This document shows positions 1 through 6,764 of a stretch of DNA of 17,075 bases, one piece after another. The notes beneath the pieces were generated by a model. That model had not been told where the DNA came from and made no database searches. It was given only the letters and a program-made list of their open reading frames with translations. The position numbers and the translations under genes were made by a program. Every line of letters starts with the position of its first letter. Within the stretch, counting starts at the first letter, position 1. Origin of the DNA: JACQFK01 sp964604905 (lineage in GTDB: Bacteria; Planctomycetota; MHYJ01; JACPRB01); the NCBI GenBank assembly GCA_964604905.1, contig CAZSCC010000713.1, positions 1 through 17,075 of the forward strand, in the 5' to 3' direction.

Positions 1-1
1 C

Positions 2-193
2 GGCCGTTACATCAACCGCGGCCCGATGCACGGCATGGCGGAGAACGTCGAATGGCAAATGGGACGTTGCGTGGTGCTCGAATGCTGGGGGGTCACGCTG
101 CTCCTGACCGAGCACCGGGTGATGCCGATGAACATTTACCAGCTTCGCAGCCAGGGAATTCAGCCCGAGTACTGCAAGATCATCGTGGTCAAG
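2..193 (+). other. MlrC (M81) C-terminal-domain-like segment at the 5' end of the S41 frame
   Basis: The translated segment starts GRYINRGPMHGMAENVEW, then reads MGRCVVLECWGVTLLLTEHR, VMPMNIYQLRSQGIQPEY and CKIIVVK. This matches, from memory of the family, the C-terminal domain of MlrC-type M81 metallopeptidases. There a GRF/Y..RGPM element is followed by MG..AVL...G, VVLTERR.PP, LR..GI.P and (K)I.VVKS. In MlrC the next residues are normally H-F-R-A-A-F; here the frame switches to S41 sequence. In-frame codons 1-55 counted from base 26 contain 9 ending in A or T, against 2 of the next 55, so base usage changes at about the same place. The segment would be an M81 remnant, a real fusion, or one half of a chimeric contig. 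Confidence 0.6.
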
Positions 194-934
194 GCTGTGA
201 AGCCCAGGATGCTCGAGGACGGGGTCGCTTACATCCGGATCAGCGACTTCACCGAGATGATGGAGAGCTTCGACGCGGAGATGAAGAAGATCCAGGAGAA
301 GGGGATGAAGGCGCTGGTCGTGGACCTCCGCTTCAACGGCGGCGGGCTGCTCAGCGAGTGCGTGAAACTCGCCGACCGCTTCCTGGACGAGGGGGTGATC
401 GTCACGACGAGCGGCAACACGGGCGATGACAAGCGGAAGTTCACCGCCAAGAAGGGGGACACGCTTCCGCCGGTCCCGCTGGTGGTGCTGATCAACGAGG
501 GGACGGCCAGCGCGAGCGAGATCTTCGCCGGCGCGATGAAAGACAGCGGGCGGGGCAAGCTGGTGGGGGCCCACTCGTTCGGGAAGGGCTCCGTCCAGAC
601 GCCGTTCCCCTTGGGCGATGGTTCGTACCTGAAGCTGACCACGGCGCGCTACTTCACGCCGAAAGGCACGAGCGTCCACAAGGAGGAGGGGAAGAAGGAA
701 TACGGGCTCGAACCGGACTACCGCGTCGAGATGTCCCAGGAAGAGTACGGGGGCCTCATGAGGAAGTGGAGCGCCGAGCGTGTCGTGAAGGGCGAGGCGC
801 CGAAGGAGCCCAACAAGTTCGTCGACCACCAGCTGAACGCCGCCCTCGAGGTCCTGCGCGCGGCGCTCGAGAAGCGCGAGCCGAAGGTCGAGGCCCGGGT
901 GCTCAAGAAGGAGCAGAAGCCGTCGGAGAACTAG
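2..934 (+). CDS. S41-family (CtpA-like) C-terminal processing peptidase with MlrC-like 5' part; 5' end missing
   Basis: The frame is open from the first base, so the true start lies outside the window. Counting from the ATG at 26, residues from about 57 onward match the catalytic half of S41 peptidases. They begin with the strand VKPRMLEDGVAYIRISDF, followed by LRFNGGGLL (family form usually N-P-G-G) and NEGTASASEIF with the probable nucleophile Ser164. SFGKGSVQT carries the general base Lys187. The Ser-Lys spacing of 23 fits the CtpA dyad. Residues 248-302 are the usual charged helical tail. These enzymes cleave the C-termini of exported proteins and normally carry a PDZ domain just before this strand. 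No PDZ is seen; the preceding residues resemble the end of an MlrC-family protein (separate entry). Assignment of the catalytic half is secure. Whether the whole frame is one natural gene is uncertain. TsaD follows after 99 bases on the same strand. Confidence 0.85.
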   Translation, partial: GRYINRGPMHGMAENVEWQMGRCVVLECWGVTLLLTEHRVMPMNIYQLRSQGIQPEYCKIIVVKAVKPRMLEDGVAYIRISDFTEMMESFDAEMKKIQEKGMKALVVDLRFNGGGLLSECVKLADRFLDEGVIVTTSGNTGDDKRKFTAKKGDTLPPVPLVVLINEGTASASEIFAGAMKDSGRGKLVGAHSFGKGSVQTPFPLGDGSYLKLTTARYFTPKGTSVHKEEGKKEYGLEPDYRVEMSQEEYGGLMRKWSAERVVKGEAPKEPNKFVDHQLNAALEVLRAALEKREPKVEARVLKKEQKPSEN

Positions 935-1038
935 CATCAAGCATCAAGGGACGTCGCCTCCTGATCCTGTGGCGCCTCGCCGGTCCTGGATTCCTCCGTC
1001 GAGGACGATGAAGCAGCCGATCCTTGATTCCTAATGCT
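933..1038 (+). repeat. Imperfect inverted repeat spanning the S41-tsaD gap
   Basis: The 17-base arms at 933-949 and 1022-1038 pair at 14 of 17 positions. The left arm also contains a doubled GCATCAA. The right arm includes the tsaD start codon at 1034-1036, and no convincing Shine-Dalgarno sequence precedes that codon. The interior contains a small GGCG/CGCC hairpin near 971-981. This could be a folded leader affecting tsaD, a terminator remnant, or chance. Confidence 0.3.
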
Positions 1039-2047
1039 TATCCTCGGGATTGAATCCTCCTGCGACGAAACGGCCGCCTCGGTGGTGGCGGACGGCCGTG
1101 AGATCCTCTCCAACGTCGTCCAGTCCCAGATCGATATCCATAGGGTCTACGGCGGGGTCGTTCCCGAGATCGCCTGCCGCGCGCACATCGAGACGATCTA
1201 TCCGGTGGTGGAGAAGGCGCTGGCCGACGCGAAGGTGGGGCTGGGGGCGATCGACGCGTTCGCCGTCACGTGCGCCCCGGGGCTCGTGGGGGCGCTGCTC
1301 GTGGGCGTCTCGATGGCCAAGTCGCTCGCGCTCGCCACGGGGAAGCCGATCGTCGGCGTCGACCACATCCACGGCCACATGTACGCGGTGAAGCTGGCGT
1401 TCCCGGAGCTTGCGTATCCGTGCGTCCATCTGGTCGTGTCGGGGGGCCACACGAGCCTGTACCTGTCGAAGAGCGAGATCGACCACGAGGTCCTCGGCGC
1501 GACCACCGACGATGCGGCTGGGGAGGCCTTCGACAAGGTGGCGAAGATCCTGCAGCTCGGGTTCCCGGGCGGACCGGTCATCGACAAGCTTTCGGAAGGG
1601 CGCGATCCGCGGAAGGTGGCCTTCAAGCGGACGGTCCTGGAGGGGCTGGATTTCAGCTTCAGCGGGATCAAGACGGCGGTCCTCTACCGGGTTCGCGGGC
1701 AGGACGCGAAGCGGCCGATGACGCTCTCGGAGGAGGAGCGGCGCGACGTTGCGGCCGGGTTCCAGGAGGCGGTCGTGGACGTGCTGGTCGAGCAGACGCT
1801 CAAGGCCGCGGCGCGGACGGGCGTGTCGCGGGTGGCGGTGGGCGGCGGAGTGGCTTGCAACTCGCGGTTGCGGGAGAAGCTGAAGGCGGCGACCGGTAAG
1901 GCGGGGCTGGAGTGCTTCTTTCCTCCTCCCCGGTACTGCACCGACAATGCCGCGATGATCGCCGGCCTGGGCTATCACCTCTGCAAGGCCGGCCGCCTCA
2001 GCGACTTGTACCTGGACGCCGTCCCCACCAAGTCCCACCGGGCCTAG
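1034..2047 (+). CDS. tsaD: tRNA N6-adenosine threonylcarbamoyltransferase TsaD
   Basis: TsaD transfers the threonylcarbamoyl group from threonylcarbamoyl-AMP to A37 of ANN-decoding tRNAs. In bacteria it works in the cytoplasm with TsaB and TsaE. The 337-residue product has the normal family length and start, MLILGIESSCDETAASVV. The metal-binding histidines are His111 and His115 in GVDHIHGHMYA, and the third metal ligand is Asp304 in YCTDNAAM. VVSGGHT (134-140), the Gly-rich GFPGGP and GGGVACNSRLR of the ASKHA nucleotide-binding fold are all present. The ATG start gives the canonical N-terminus, but no clear Shine-Dalgarno sequence is visible before it. The gene is unaccompanied here: no tsaB, tsaE or rimI is in view. 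It converges on a sulfatase gene, with a hairpin in the short gap. Confidence 0.97.
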   Translation: MLILGIESSCDETAASVVADGREILSNVVQSQIDIHRVYGGVVPEIACRAHIETIYPVVEKALADAKVGLGAIDAFAVTCAPGLVGALLVGVSMAKSLALATGKPIVGVDHIHGHMYAVKLAFPELAYPCVHLVVSGGHTSLYLSKSEIDHEVLGATTDDAAGEAFDKVAKILQLGFPGGPVIDKLSEGRDPRKVAFKRTVLEGLDFSFSGIKTAVLYRVRGQDAKRPMTLSEEERRDVAAGFQEAVVDVLVEQTLKAAARTGVSRVAVGGGVACNSRLREKLKAATGKAGLECFFPPPRYCTDNAAMIAGLGYHLCKAGRLSDLYLDAVPTKSHRA

Positions 2048-2050
2048 CGC

Positions 2051-2085
2051 CGGACACAAAAGCTGCGTCGGAGTTTTTGTGTCCG
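2051..2085. terminator. Intergenic hairpin between convergent tsaD and sulfatase genes
   Basis: The arms CGGACACAAAA (2051-2061) and TTTTGTGTCCG (2075-2085) are perfect complements. Three more pairs (G-T, C-G, T-A) extend the stem to 14 bp around a 7-base GCGTCGG loop. It fills the gap between the tsaD stop and the sulfatase stop at 2086-2088, as expected for a shared two-way terminator. The A/T tract lies inside the stem, so no U-run follows the hairpin. It is therefore not a textbook Rho-independent terminator and could be a dispersed palindromic repeat. Confidence 0.6.
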
Positions 2086-3486
2086 CTACTTGCCGTAGTA
2101 GGGGAAGCGGTCCCAGCGAGGCTCCTCGCCCTTCAGGCTCCCGTTCAGGATCCGAGGATCGCCCGTCCGACGCAGGTGGGCCTGCAGCTCGTTGTCCAGG
2201 TCCATCATGACGTACTGGTTCTTCTCGACCACGTTCTCCATCTGCCAGGGGTCGGCCTTGAGGTCGTAGAGCTCCCGCGTGGGACGCTTGTCGAACGCCA
2301 GGCGGAAGAACTTCGCGAACTCCCGGTCGCGGCCGCCCAGGATCGCCTCCTTGGTCGGGCCGCCGTCGCAGTCGCCGAAGGGGCCGACCGAGACGTGTTT
2401 CTCCGGGTCCCCGGCGGGCCAGGCGTCGGGCCGGAGGTTCCTGATGTAAAGGAAGTCCTTCGTCCGGATCGCCCGCACGGGATAGCTGAGGTCGCCCTTC
2501 CGCACGTTCGCGTGGCGCTCGCGGCCGAACACGAGGTACGGCCGGTCGATCGGCCGGCCGTCCGCCAGGAGGGGGATCAGGCTCTTGCCCGTCGTCGCCT
2601 CCGGCGCCTTCAGCCCGGCGGCCTCGAGGAACGTCGGCGCGAAGTCGGTGTGGCTGACGAGGTCGTCGCAGCGCCGGCCGCCCTTCGCCCGCGCCGGCCA
2701 GCGGATCGCCAGCGGCAGCCGTGCCCCCGCGTCGTAGAGGTTCGCCTTCGAGCGCGGGAAGGGCCATCCGTTGTCGCTCGTCATCACCACGATCGTGTTC
2801 GCGAGGCGCCCGTCCGCCTCCAGCTGCTTGAGGATCTCCCCTACCTCGTGGTCGTACCTCTGGACTTCGAAATAGTAGTCGAGGATGTCGTTGCGCACCT
2901 CCGGAGTGTCGGGGAGGTACGGGGGCACGGAGACGTCCTCCGGCTTCATTCCGGACTTCGCGCCGGACCCGGGCTCGTACGGACGGTGTGGGTCCTGGCT
3001 CCCGAACCAGAAGCAGAAAGGCTTCCCTTTCGGCAGCGACTTCCAAAATTCTCCGAAGCCCTTGAACGTCGGCCCCGCGGGGTTGCGCGCGAAGCCGCCC
3101 GCCTTGAAGTCCCCCGGACCCCACCCCTTGCGCGTCAGCCCGACCGTGTACCCCGCCTTCTCGAGCAGGTCGGGGAAGACCGCGTACTTCTCCTTCTGCA
3201 GCGTGCTCCAGAGGTTGCCGCTCTCTTCCAGCCGCCAGATGTCCTGGCCCGTCAGGATCGCCGCGCGCGACGGAGTGCACGACGGCGACGCGCAGAAGTC
3301 GTGCGTGAAGAGGATCCCTTCCGCCGCGACGCGGTCGAAGGTCGGGGTCTTCACGACCTTGTCGCCGTACGCGCCCGCGTGGCCGTAGCCCCAGTCGTCG
3401 GCGATCGCGAAGAGGATGCTCGGGCGGACGTCCTCCTGGGGGGAGGCGGCGCCGAGGAGCAGAGAGGCGAGCGCGAGGAATCTCAT
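2086..3486 (-). CDS. Secreted type I (formylglycine) sulfatase
   Basis: This 466-residue exported protein belongs to the alkaline-phosphatase-superfamily sulfatases, which hydrolyse sulfate esters (or sulfamates) of carbohydrates. A short signal peptide, MRFLALASLLLGAASPQ, is followed by the metal-binding Asp30-Asp31 in IADDWGYG. The activation motif is CTPSR (Cys70 to Arg74); Cys70 would be oxidised to formylglycine. DPHRPY near 165-170 and the metal ligands Asp238-Asn239 in TSDNGW follow, then KANLYDAGARLPL. The last motif is reminiscent of N-sulfoglucosamine-sulfohydrolase-like sulfatases, but substrate cannot be read from it. All core residues are present. No maturase (FGE or anSME) gene is in the window. 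It is the last gene of a three-gene operon, 4 bases after the preceding sulfatase, with a good Shine-Dalgarno site inside that gene's end. Confidence 0.93.
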   Translation of the reverse strand: MRFLALASLLLGAASPQEDVRPSILFAIADDWGYGHAGAYGDKVVKTPTFDRVAAEGILFTHDFCASPSCTPSRAAILTGQDIWRLEESGNLWSTLQKEKYAVFPDLLEKAGYTVGLTRKGWGPGDFKAGGFARNPAGPTFKGFGEFWKSLPKGKPFCFWFGSQDPHRPYEPGSGAKSGMKPEDVSVPPYLPDTPEVRNDILDYYFEVQRYDHEVGEILKQLEADGRLANTIVVMTSDNGWPFPRSKANLYDAGARLPLAIRWPARAKGGRRCDDLVSHTDFAPTFLEAAGLKAPEATTGKSLIPLLADGRPIDRPYLVFGRERHANVRKGDLSYPVRAIRTKDFLYIRNLRPDAWPAGDPEKHVSVGPFGDCDGGPTKEAILGGRDREFAKFFRLAFDKRPTRELYDLKADPWQMENVVEKNQYVMMDLDNELQAHLRRTGDPRILNGSLKGEEPRWDRFPYYGK

Positions 3487-3490
3487 GGGC

Positions 3491-4933
3491 TCATTTCTCC
3501 TTGGGGACGAGCGCCTTCCAGCCGGAGCGGAGGAGTTCGGCGAGCTCCTTCACGGTGGCGGCGTGCTCGGGCTTCCCGGCAAGATTGACGTTCTCGCCCG
3601 GGTCGGATGCGTGATCGTACAGCTCGTACTCCCGGAAGCCCTTGTCCGGGATCGCCCACTCCACGAGGCGCCAGCGGTCGGTCCGGATCGAATATCCCAT
3701 GCAGCGGCCCTGGCCAGGGATCCCGCGCGGGTATTGGCCGATCGCCCCCTTCTTCCACGGCCGCGAGGGATCGTCCAGGAGCGGCTTGAAGCTCGTCCCC
3801 TCGACGCCGTCGGACTTCGGGAGCCCGCAGATCTCGGCGAGCGAAGGGAAGATGTCGACGAACTCGACGAGCGCGTCCGTCCGCTTCCCGGCCGACGCCT
3901 GGCCAGGGACGCTCAGGATGAGCGGCGCCCGCGCGGCGACCTCGTAATTCGTGTGCTTGCACCAGTATCCGTGTTCCCCCAGCTGCCACCCGTGGTCGCC
4001 CCAGAGGATCACGACCGTCTTCTCGCGCAGCCCGAGGCGGTCGAGCGCGTCGAGCACGCGGCCGACCTGCGCGTCCATGTAGCTGATCGAGGCGTGATAG
4101 CCGTGGAGCAGCTTCCGCGCCTGCCCGTCGGAGAGCGGGCCCGACTTCGGGATCCCGTCGTAGGCGCGAAGCTCGCCCCACGTCGTGGCCGCGTACTTCG
4201 GTGCGTCCTGTGGAGGATTCGGGTTCGAGGCGGGTTGGAACGCTTCCTCCTTATAGAGGTCCCAGTACTTCTTGGGAGCCACGAACGGCAGGTGCGGCCG
4301 GAGGAATCCGACCGCGAGGAAGAACGGCTTGTCCTTCAGGGTTTCGAGCGCCTGGATCGCCATCCCCGCCGTGGCTCCGTCGGCGAGGGCGTCGTCGGCC
4401 ACGTCGGGCGCCTCCCAGGGAAGGCCGCGCAGCGCCTTTGGATCGCGTCCCGCCTTCTTCGCCTCCTCGACGAGATCCTTGAGCCGCGCCTGCCCTTCCG
4501 GGCCGAACCCCGGCTTCTTCGGCGTCGCGTGGGGCGCGCTCCAGGAGGGCGCGTCGTCGTACCCGCCGTGGTAGATCTTGCTGAAGGCTTGGGCATGATA
4601 GCCGTGGTTCTTGAAGTGCTGCGGCAGCGTGACGACGTCGGGGAGGGCGGTGCGGAAGTGGGTCACGAGATCCCAGACTCGGGTCGTATCGGGACGCCGG
4701 CCGGTGAGGAGCGACGAGCGGGACGGGCTGCAGACCGCCTGCTGGCAGTACGCGCGATTGAAGACGAGCCCGCGCGAGGCGAGCTTGTCCAGGTTCGGCG
4801 AGCGGACGAGCGTGTCGCCGTAACAGCCCAGCGTGGGCCGGAGGTCGTCCACGGCGATGAAGAGGACATTGAGCTTCGGGGCCTGCTGGGTCCACGCGGG
4901 GAGGAGGAGCGAGAGGAGGAGGAGCTGTTTCAT
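3491..4933 (-). CDS. Secreted iduronate-2-sulfatase-like sulfatase
   Basis: This 480-residue sulfatase has a short signal peptide, MKQLLLLSLLLPAWTQQAP. The N-terminal part contains VLFIAVDDLRPTLGCYGD (Asp29-Asp30 metal ligands) and VRSPNLDKLA. The signature AYCQQAVCSPSRSSLLTGRR follows, with Cys68 as the formylglycine precursor and Arg72, then RPDTTRVWD. The second half has LRPHLPFVAPKKYWDLY and GDHGWQLGEHGYWCKHTNYE, with Asp313, His314 and Lys326. This layout is that of the iduronate-2-sulfatase branch, active on 2-O-sulfated uronic acids in human IDS; the bacterial substrate may be a different sulfated polysaccharide. The start lies 25 bases after the kinase stop, without a clear ribosome site, so translation may depend on the upstream gene. 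The other sulfatase follows after 4 bases. Confidence 0.93.
   Translation of the reverse strand: MKQLLLLSLLLPAWTQQAPKLNVLFIAVDDLRPTLGCYGDTLVRSPNLDKLASRGLVFNRAYCQQAVCSPSRSSLLTGRRPDTTRVWDLVTHFRTALPDVVTLPQHFKNHGYHAQAFSKIYHGGYDDAPSWSAPHATPKKPGFGPEGQARLKDLVEEAKKAGRDPKALRGLPWEAPDVADDALADGATAGMAIQALETLKDKPFFLAVGFLRPHLPFVAPKKYWDLYKEEAFQPASNPNPPQDAPKYAATTWGELRAYDGIPKSGPLSDGQARKLLHGYHASISYMDAQVGRVLDALDRLGLREKTVVILWGDHGWQLGEHGYWCKHTNYEVAARAPLILSVPGQASAGKRTDALVEFVDIFPSLAEICGLPKSDGVEGTSFKPLLDDPSRPWKKGAIGQYPRGIPGQGRCMGYSIRTDRWRLVEWAIPDKGFREYELYDHASDPGENVNLAGKPEHAATVKELAELLRSGWKALVPKEK
3497..3502 (-). promoter_or_regulatory. Shine-Dalgarno site of the downstream sulfatase
   Basis: On the minus strand AAGGAG lies within the last codons of the iduronate-2-sulfatase-like gene, 10 bases before the ATG at 3486. 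It fixes the start of the second sulfatase and suggests coupled translation. Confidence 0.75.
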
Positions 4934-4958
4934 ACCGGTGTAACCCGTCCGGCGGGCC

Positions 4959-6737
4959 TTAGTCTCCGTCCAAAAGCAGCCGGAGACGGCCGCCGGCCGG
5001 CTCGTCCTTGAAAAGGCGGTAGTAGATGCCCATCACGCGCGCCTCGCTCTTCGGCTCCAGGATCCGTTCCTCCGCCCTCCCCGCTCCTTCGATCACGGCC
5101 TTGATTTCGGACTTGGCCGGATCGAACGCCGCGAGCGTGAACGCCCGGTTCCCCGGGAACTCCACGCGCAGCCCCGCCCGGAGCGCATAGTAATGCCCGC
5201 CGCCGAAGCTCGGCGCGCCGGGCTTGATCTCGACCTCGAGCGAGAGCGCGTCCTTCGAGACTTCCTCGAACGTGAGCTGCAGGTCCTGCCACCGCCGCAC
5301 GTCCCCCCTCTTGAGCCGGCCGAACTCCACGCAATGGACGTCCCTCCGGTCGTAGACTGAGAGATTCTCCACCGGGTCCCAGAAATAAACCGTGTAATCC
5401 TCGACCCGCAGCCGCTGTCCCCTCTCCATATGGATTCGCAGGATCTTCGTGTCGCCCGCGACGAGGCGGACCGACGCGCCGCGCCTGGAGGCGGCCTCGA
5501 GGACCTCCTTCTGACGCTGCGGGGGCGAGACGGGATCGATCTCGACGTCGACCTTCGTGCCGGCGACGATCGTGGAGAAATGTTCGTCGAGCGTCCTGGC
5601 CTTCGTGCCGGAGAGTTTCCGGTCGGCGGCGACGCGGAGGCGGTTCGTCTCGGGTGCGATCTCGACGTGGCCCGCTCTCGCGTCGAGCTTTCTCCGCCTG
5701 ACCTGCCAGGCCGTGGCCCACAGGGCGGCCAGGACGATCGCGCAGAGCGCCGCCGCGGCGGTCCAGGGGACTTTCATCTTCTTCCAGTCGGACGGGGCGG
5801 GGGCCGGGAGCGGGGGCGCGACCGCATCGCGGATCTGTCGCGCGTGCGACCAGCGCTTCGCGGGATCGGGGTCGAGGGCCTTGAGGATCGCCTCGTCGAT
5901 CAGGAGCGAGGTGCCGGCGATGCGCGAGGGGGCTTCGAAGCGTCCCTGGGGGAGCTTGCCGGTCAGGAGTTCGTAGAGGACGACGCCGAGCGAGTACAAG
6001 TCGGCCCGGGGGTCGACGTTGGCGGAGCCCTCCCGCTGCTCGGGGGCCATGTAGTCGTAGGTGCCGAGCACCGCGTTCGACCGGGTGATCGGCGGGGTGG
6101 CCGCGTCGGCGCTGAAGAGGACGGCGAGGCCGAAGTCGGCGACCTTCACCTCGCCGCGGCTCGTGACGAGGATGTTCTCGGGCTTGATGTCCCGGTGGAC
6201 GATTCCCAGCGCGTGGGCGGCGTCGAGCGCGTCGCAGATCTGGGCCGTGAGGCGGAGCGCCTCCGCGGGCGGGATGCGGTCGGCCGTCATGAGGGCGCGG
6301 AGGCTCCTCCCGTCGACCAGCTCCATGACGAGGTAGACGCGCTTCCCGTCGCGGCCGGCGTCGTGGACCTGCACGATGTGCGGATGGTTGAGTTTCGCCA
6401 GGGTCTTGGCTTCGCGGAAGAACCGCTCGATGAACTCGGGATGCTCCGCCAGGTCGGGATTGACGATTTTGACCGCGACGTGGCGGTCGAGCTCGCCCTG
6501 GTGGGCCTTGTAGACGATCCCCATTCCGCTCCGGGAGAGTTCGCCCCGGATCTCGTATTTCCCGATCCGGGCGGGGGCGGGCTCGGCGGATCGCGCCGGC
6601 GGCCTGGAGGGGCTGACGACGGTCGGCTGCTGGTCGAAGTCGAACGTGAACCTGCAGGTGTGGCAGGTCACGCTTTTCAGGTCGGCGGGGTCGTAGATCT
6701 CCGCCCGGCATTTCGGGCAGAGCACTTTGACCGACAT
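4959..6737 (-). CDS. Membrane Ser/Thr protein kinase with N-terminal zinc ribbon
   Basis: The 592-residue product starts with a zinc ribbon (CPKC at 7-10, CHTC at 25-28) and a Pro/Ala-rich linker. A Hanks-type kinase domain spans about 61-305. It has Lys90 in VAVKIV, Glu109, HRDIKPEN with catalytic Asp183, the DFG Asp201, GTYDYMAPEQ and DLYSLGVVLYELLTG. The Gly-rich loop reads LSRSGMGIVYKA: the first two glycines of G-x-G-x-x-G are Ser68 and Ser70, only Gly73 remaining. ATP binding may be altered, but all other key residues are intact. One hydrophobic helix (about 324-345) precedes a ~245-residue C-terminal region of no family I recognise, probably outside the cytoplasm and possibly sensory. 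The start follows a TATAAT box by 8 bases, so the mRNA may be leaderless. Two secreted sulfatases lie downstream in the same direction. Confidence 0.9.
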   Translation of the reverse strand: MSVKVLCPKCRAEIYDPADLKSVTCHTCRFTFDFDQQPTVVSPSRPPARSAEPAPARIGKYEIRGELSRSGMGIVYKAHQGELDRHVAVKIVNPDLAEHPEFIERFFREAKTLAKLNHPHIVQVHDAGRDGKRVYLVMELVDGRSLRALMTADRIPPAEALRLTAQICDALDAAHALGIVHRDIKPENILVTSRGEVKVADFGLAVLFSADAATPPITRSNAVLGTYDYMAPEQREGSANVDPRADLYSLGVVLYELLTGKLPQGRFEAPSRIAGTSLLIDEAILKALDPDPAKRWSHARQIRDAVAPPLPAPAPSDWKKMKVPWTAAAALCAIVLAALWATAWQVRRRKLDARAGHVEIAPETNRLRVAADRKLSGTKARTLDEHFSTIVAGTKVDVEIDPVSPPQRQKEVLEAASRRGASVRLVAGDTKILRIHMERGQRLRVEDYTVYFWDPVENLSVYDRRDVHCVEFGRLKRGDVRRWQDLQLTFEEVSKDALSLEVEIKPGAPSFGGGHYYALRAGLRVEFPGNRAFTLAAFDPAKSEIKAVIEGAGRAEERILEPKSEARVMGIYYRLFKDEPAGGRLRLLLDGD

Positions 6738-6745
6738 AAGCCGGG

Positions 6746-6751
6746 ATTATA
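6746..6751 (-). promoter_or_regulatory. Probable -10 box (TATAAT) of the kinase-sulfatase operon
   Basis: A perfect TATAAT on the minus strand ends 8 bases before the kinase ATG at 6737, putting the expected transcription start within about 0-3 bases of that ATG. No Shine-Dalgarno sequence lies between. No good -35 match is seen at the usual spacing. Confidence 0.55.
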
Positions 6752-6755
6752 CAAT
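6750..6755 (+). promoter_or_regulatory. Probable -10 box (TACAAT) of larB
   Basis: TACAAT matches the consensus at 5 of 6 positions and ends 9 bases before the GTG start at 6765. It overlaps the minus-strand TATAAT by two bases, so one near-symmetric ATTATACAAT block could serve both directions. No Shine-Dalgarno sequence is present, which points to a leaderless or nearly leaderless mRNA. Confidence 0.45.
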
Positions 6756-6764
6756 GCGCGGTCC

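Noticed and set aside
1031..3280. A 749-codon open frame antisense to tsaD and in another frame of the sulfatase gene
   Set aside because: It covers two well-supported genes and has low-complexity, Arg-rich composition.
2086..4933. A standard polysaccharide utilisation locus
   Set aside because: Two sulfatases are present, but no SusC/SusD, glycoside hydrolase, lyase or sugar transporter gene lies in the window.
1912..5011. Long plus-strand frames opposite the two sulfatases
   Set aside because: No recognisable domains, and the opposing strand carries complete sulfatase signatures with ribosome sites and signal peptides.
5430..6764. An upstream in-frame extension of larB across the kinase gene
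   Set aside because: The extension is antisense to the kinase domain and has no homology; the LarB family N-terminus begins at the GTG at 6765.
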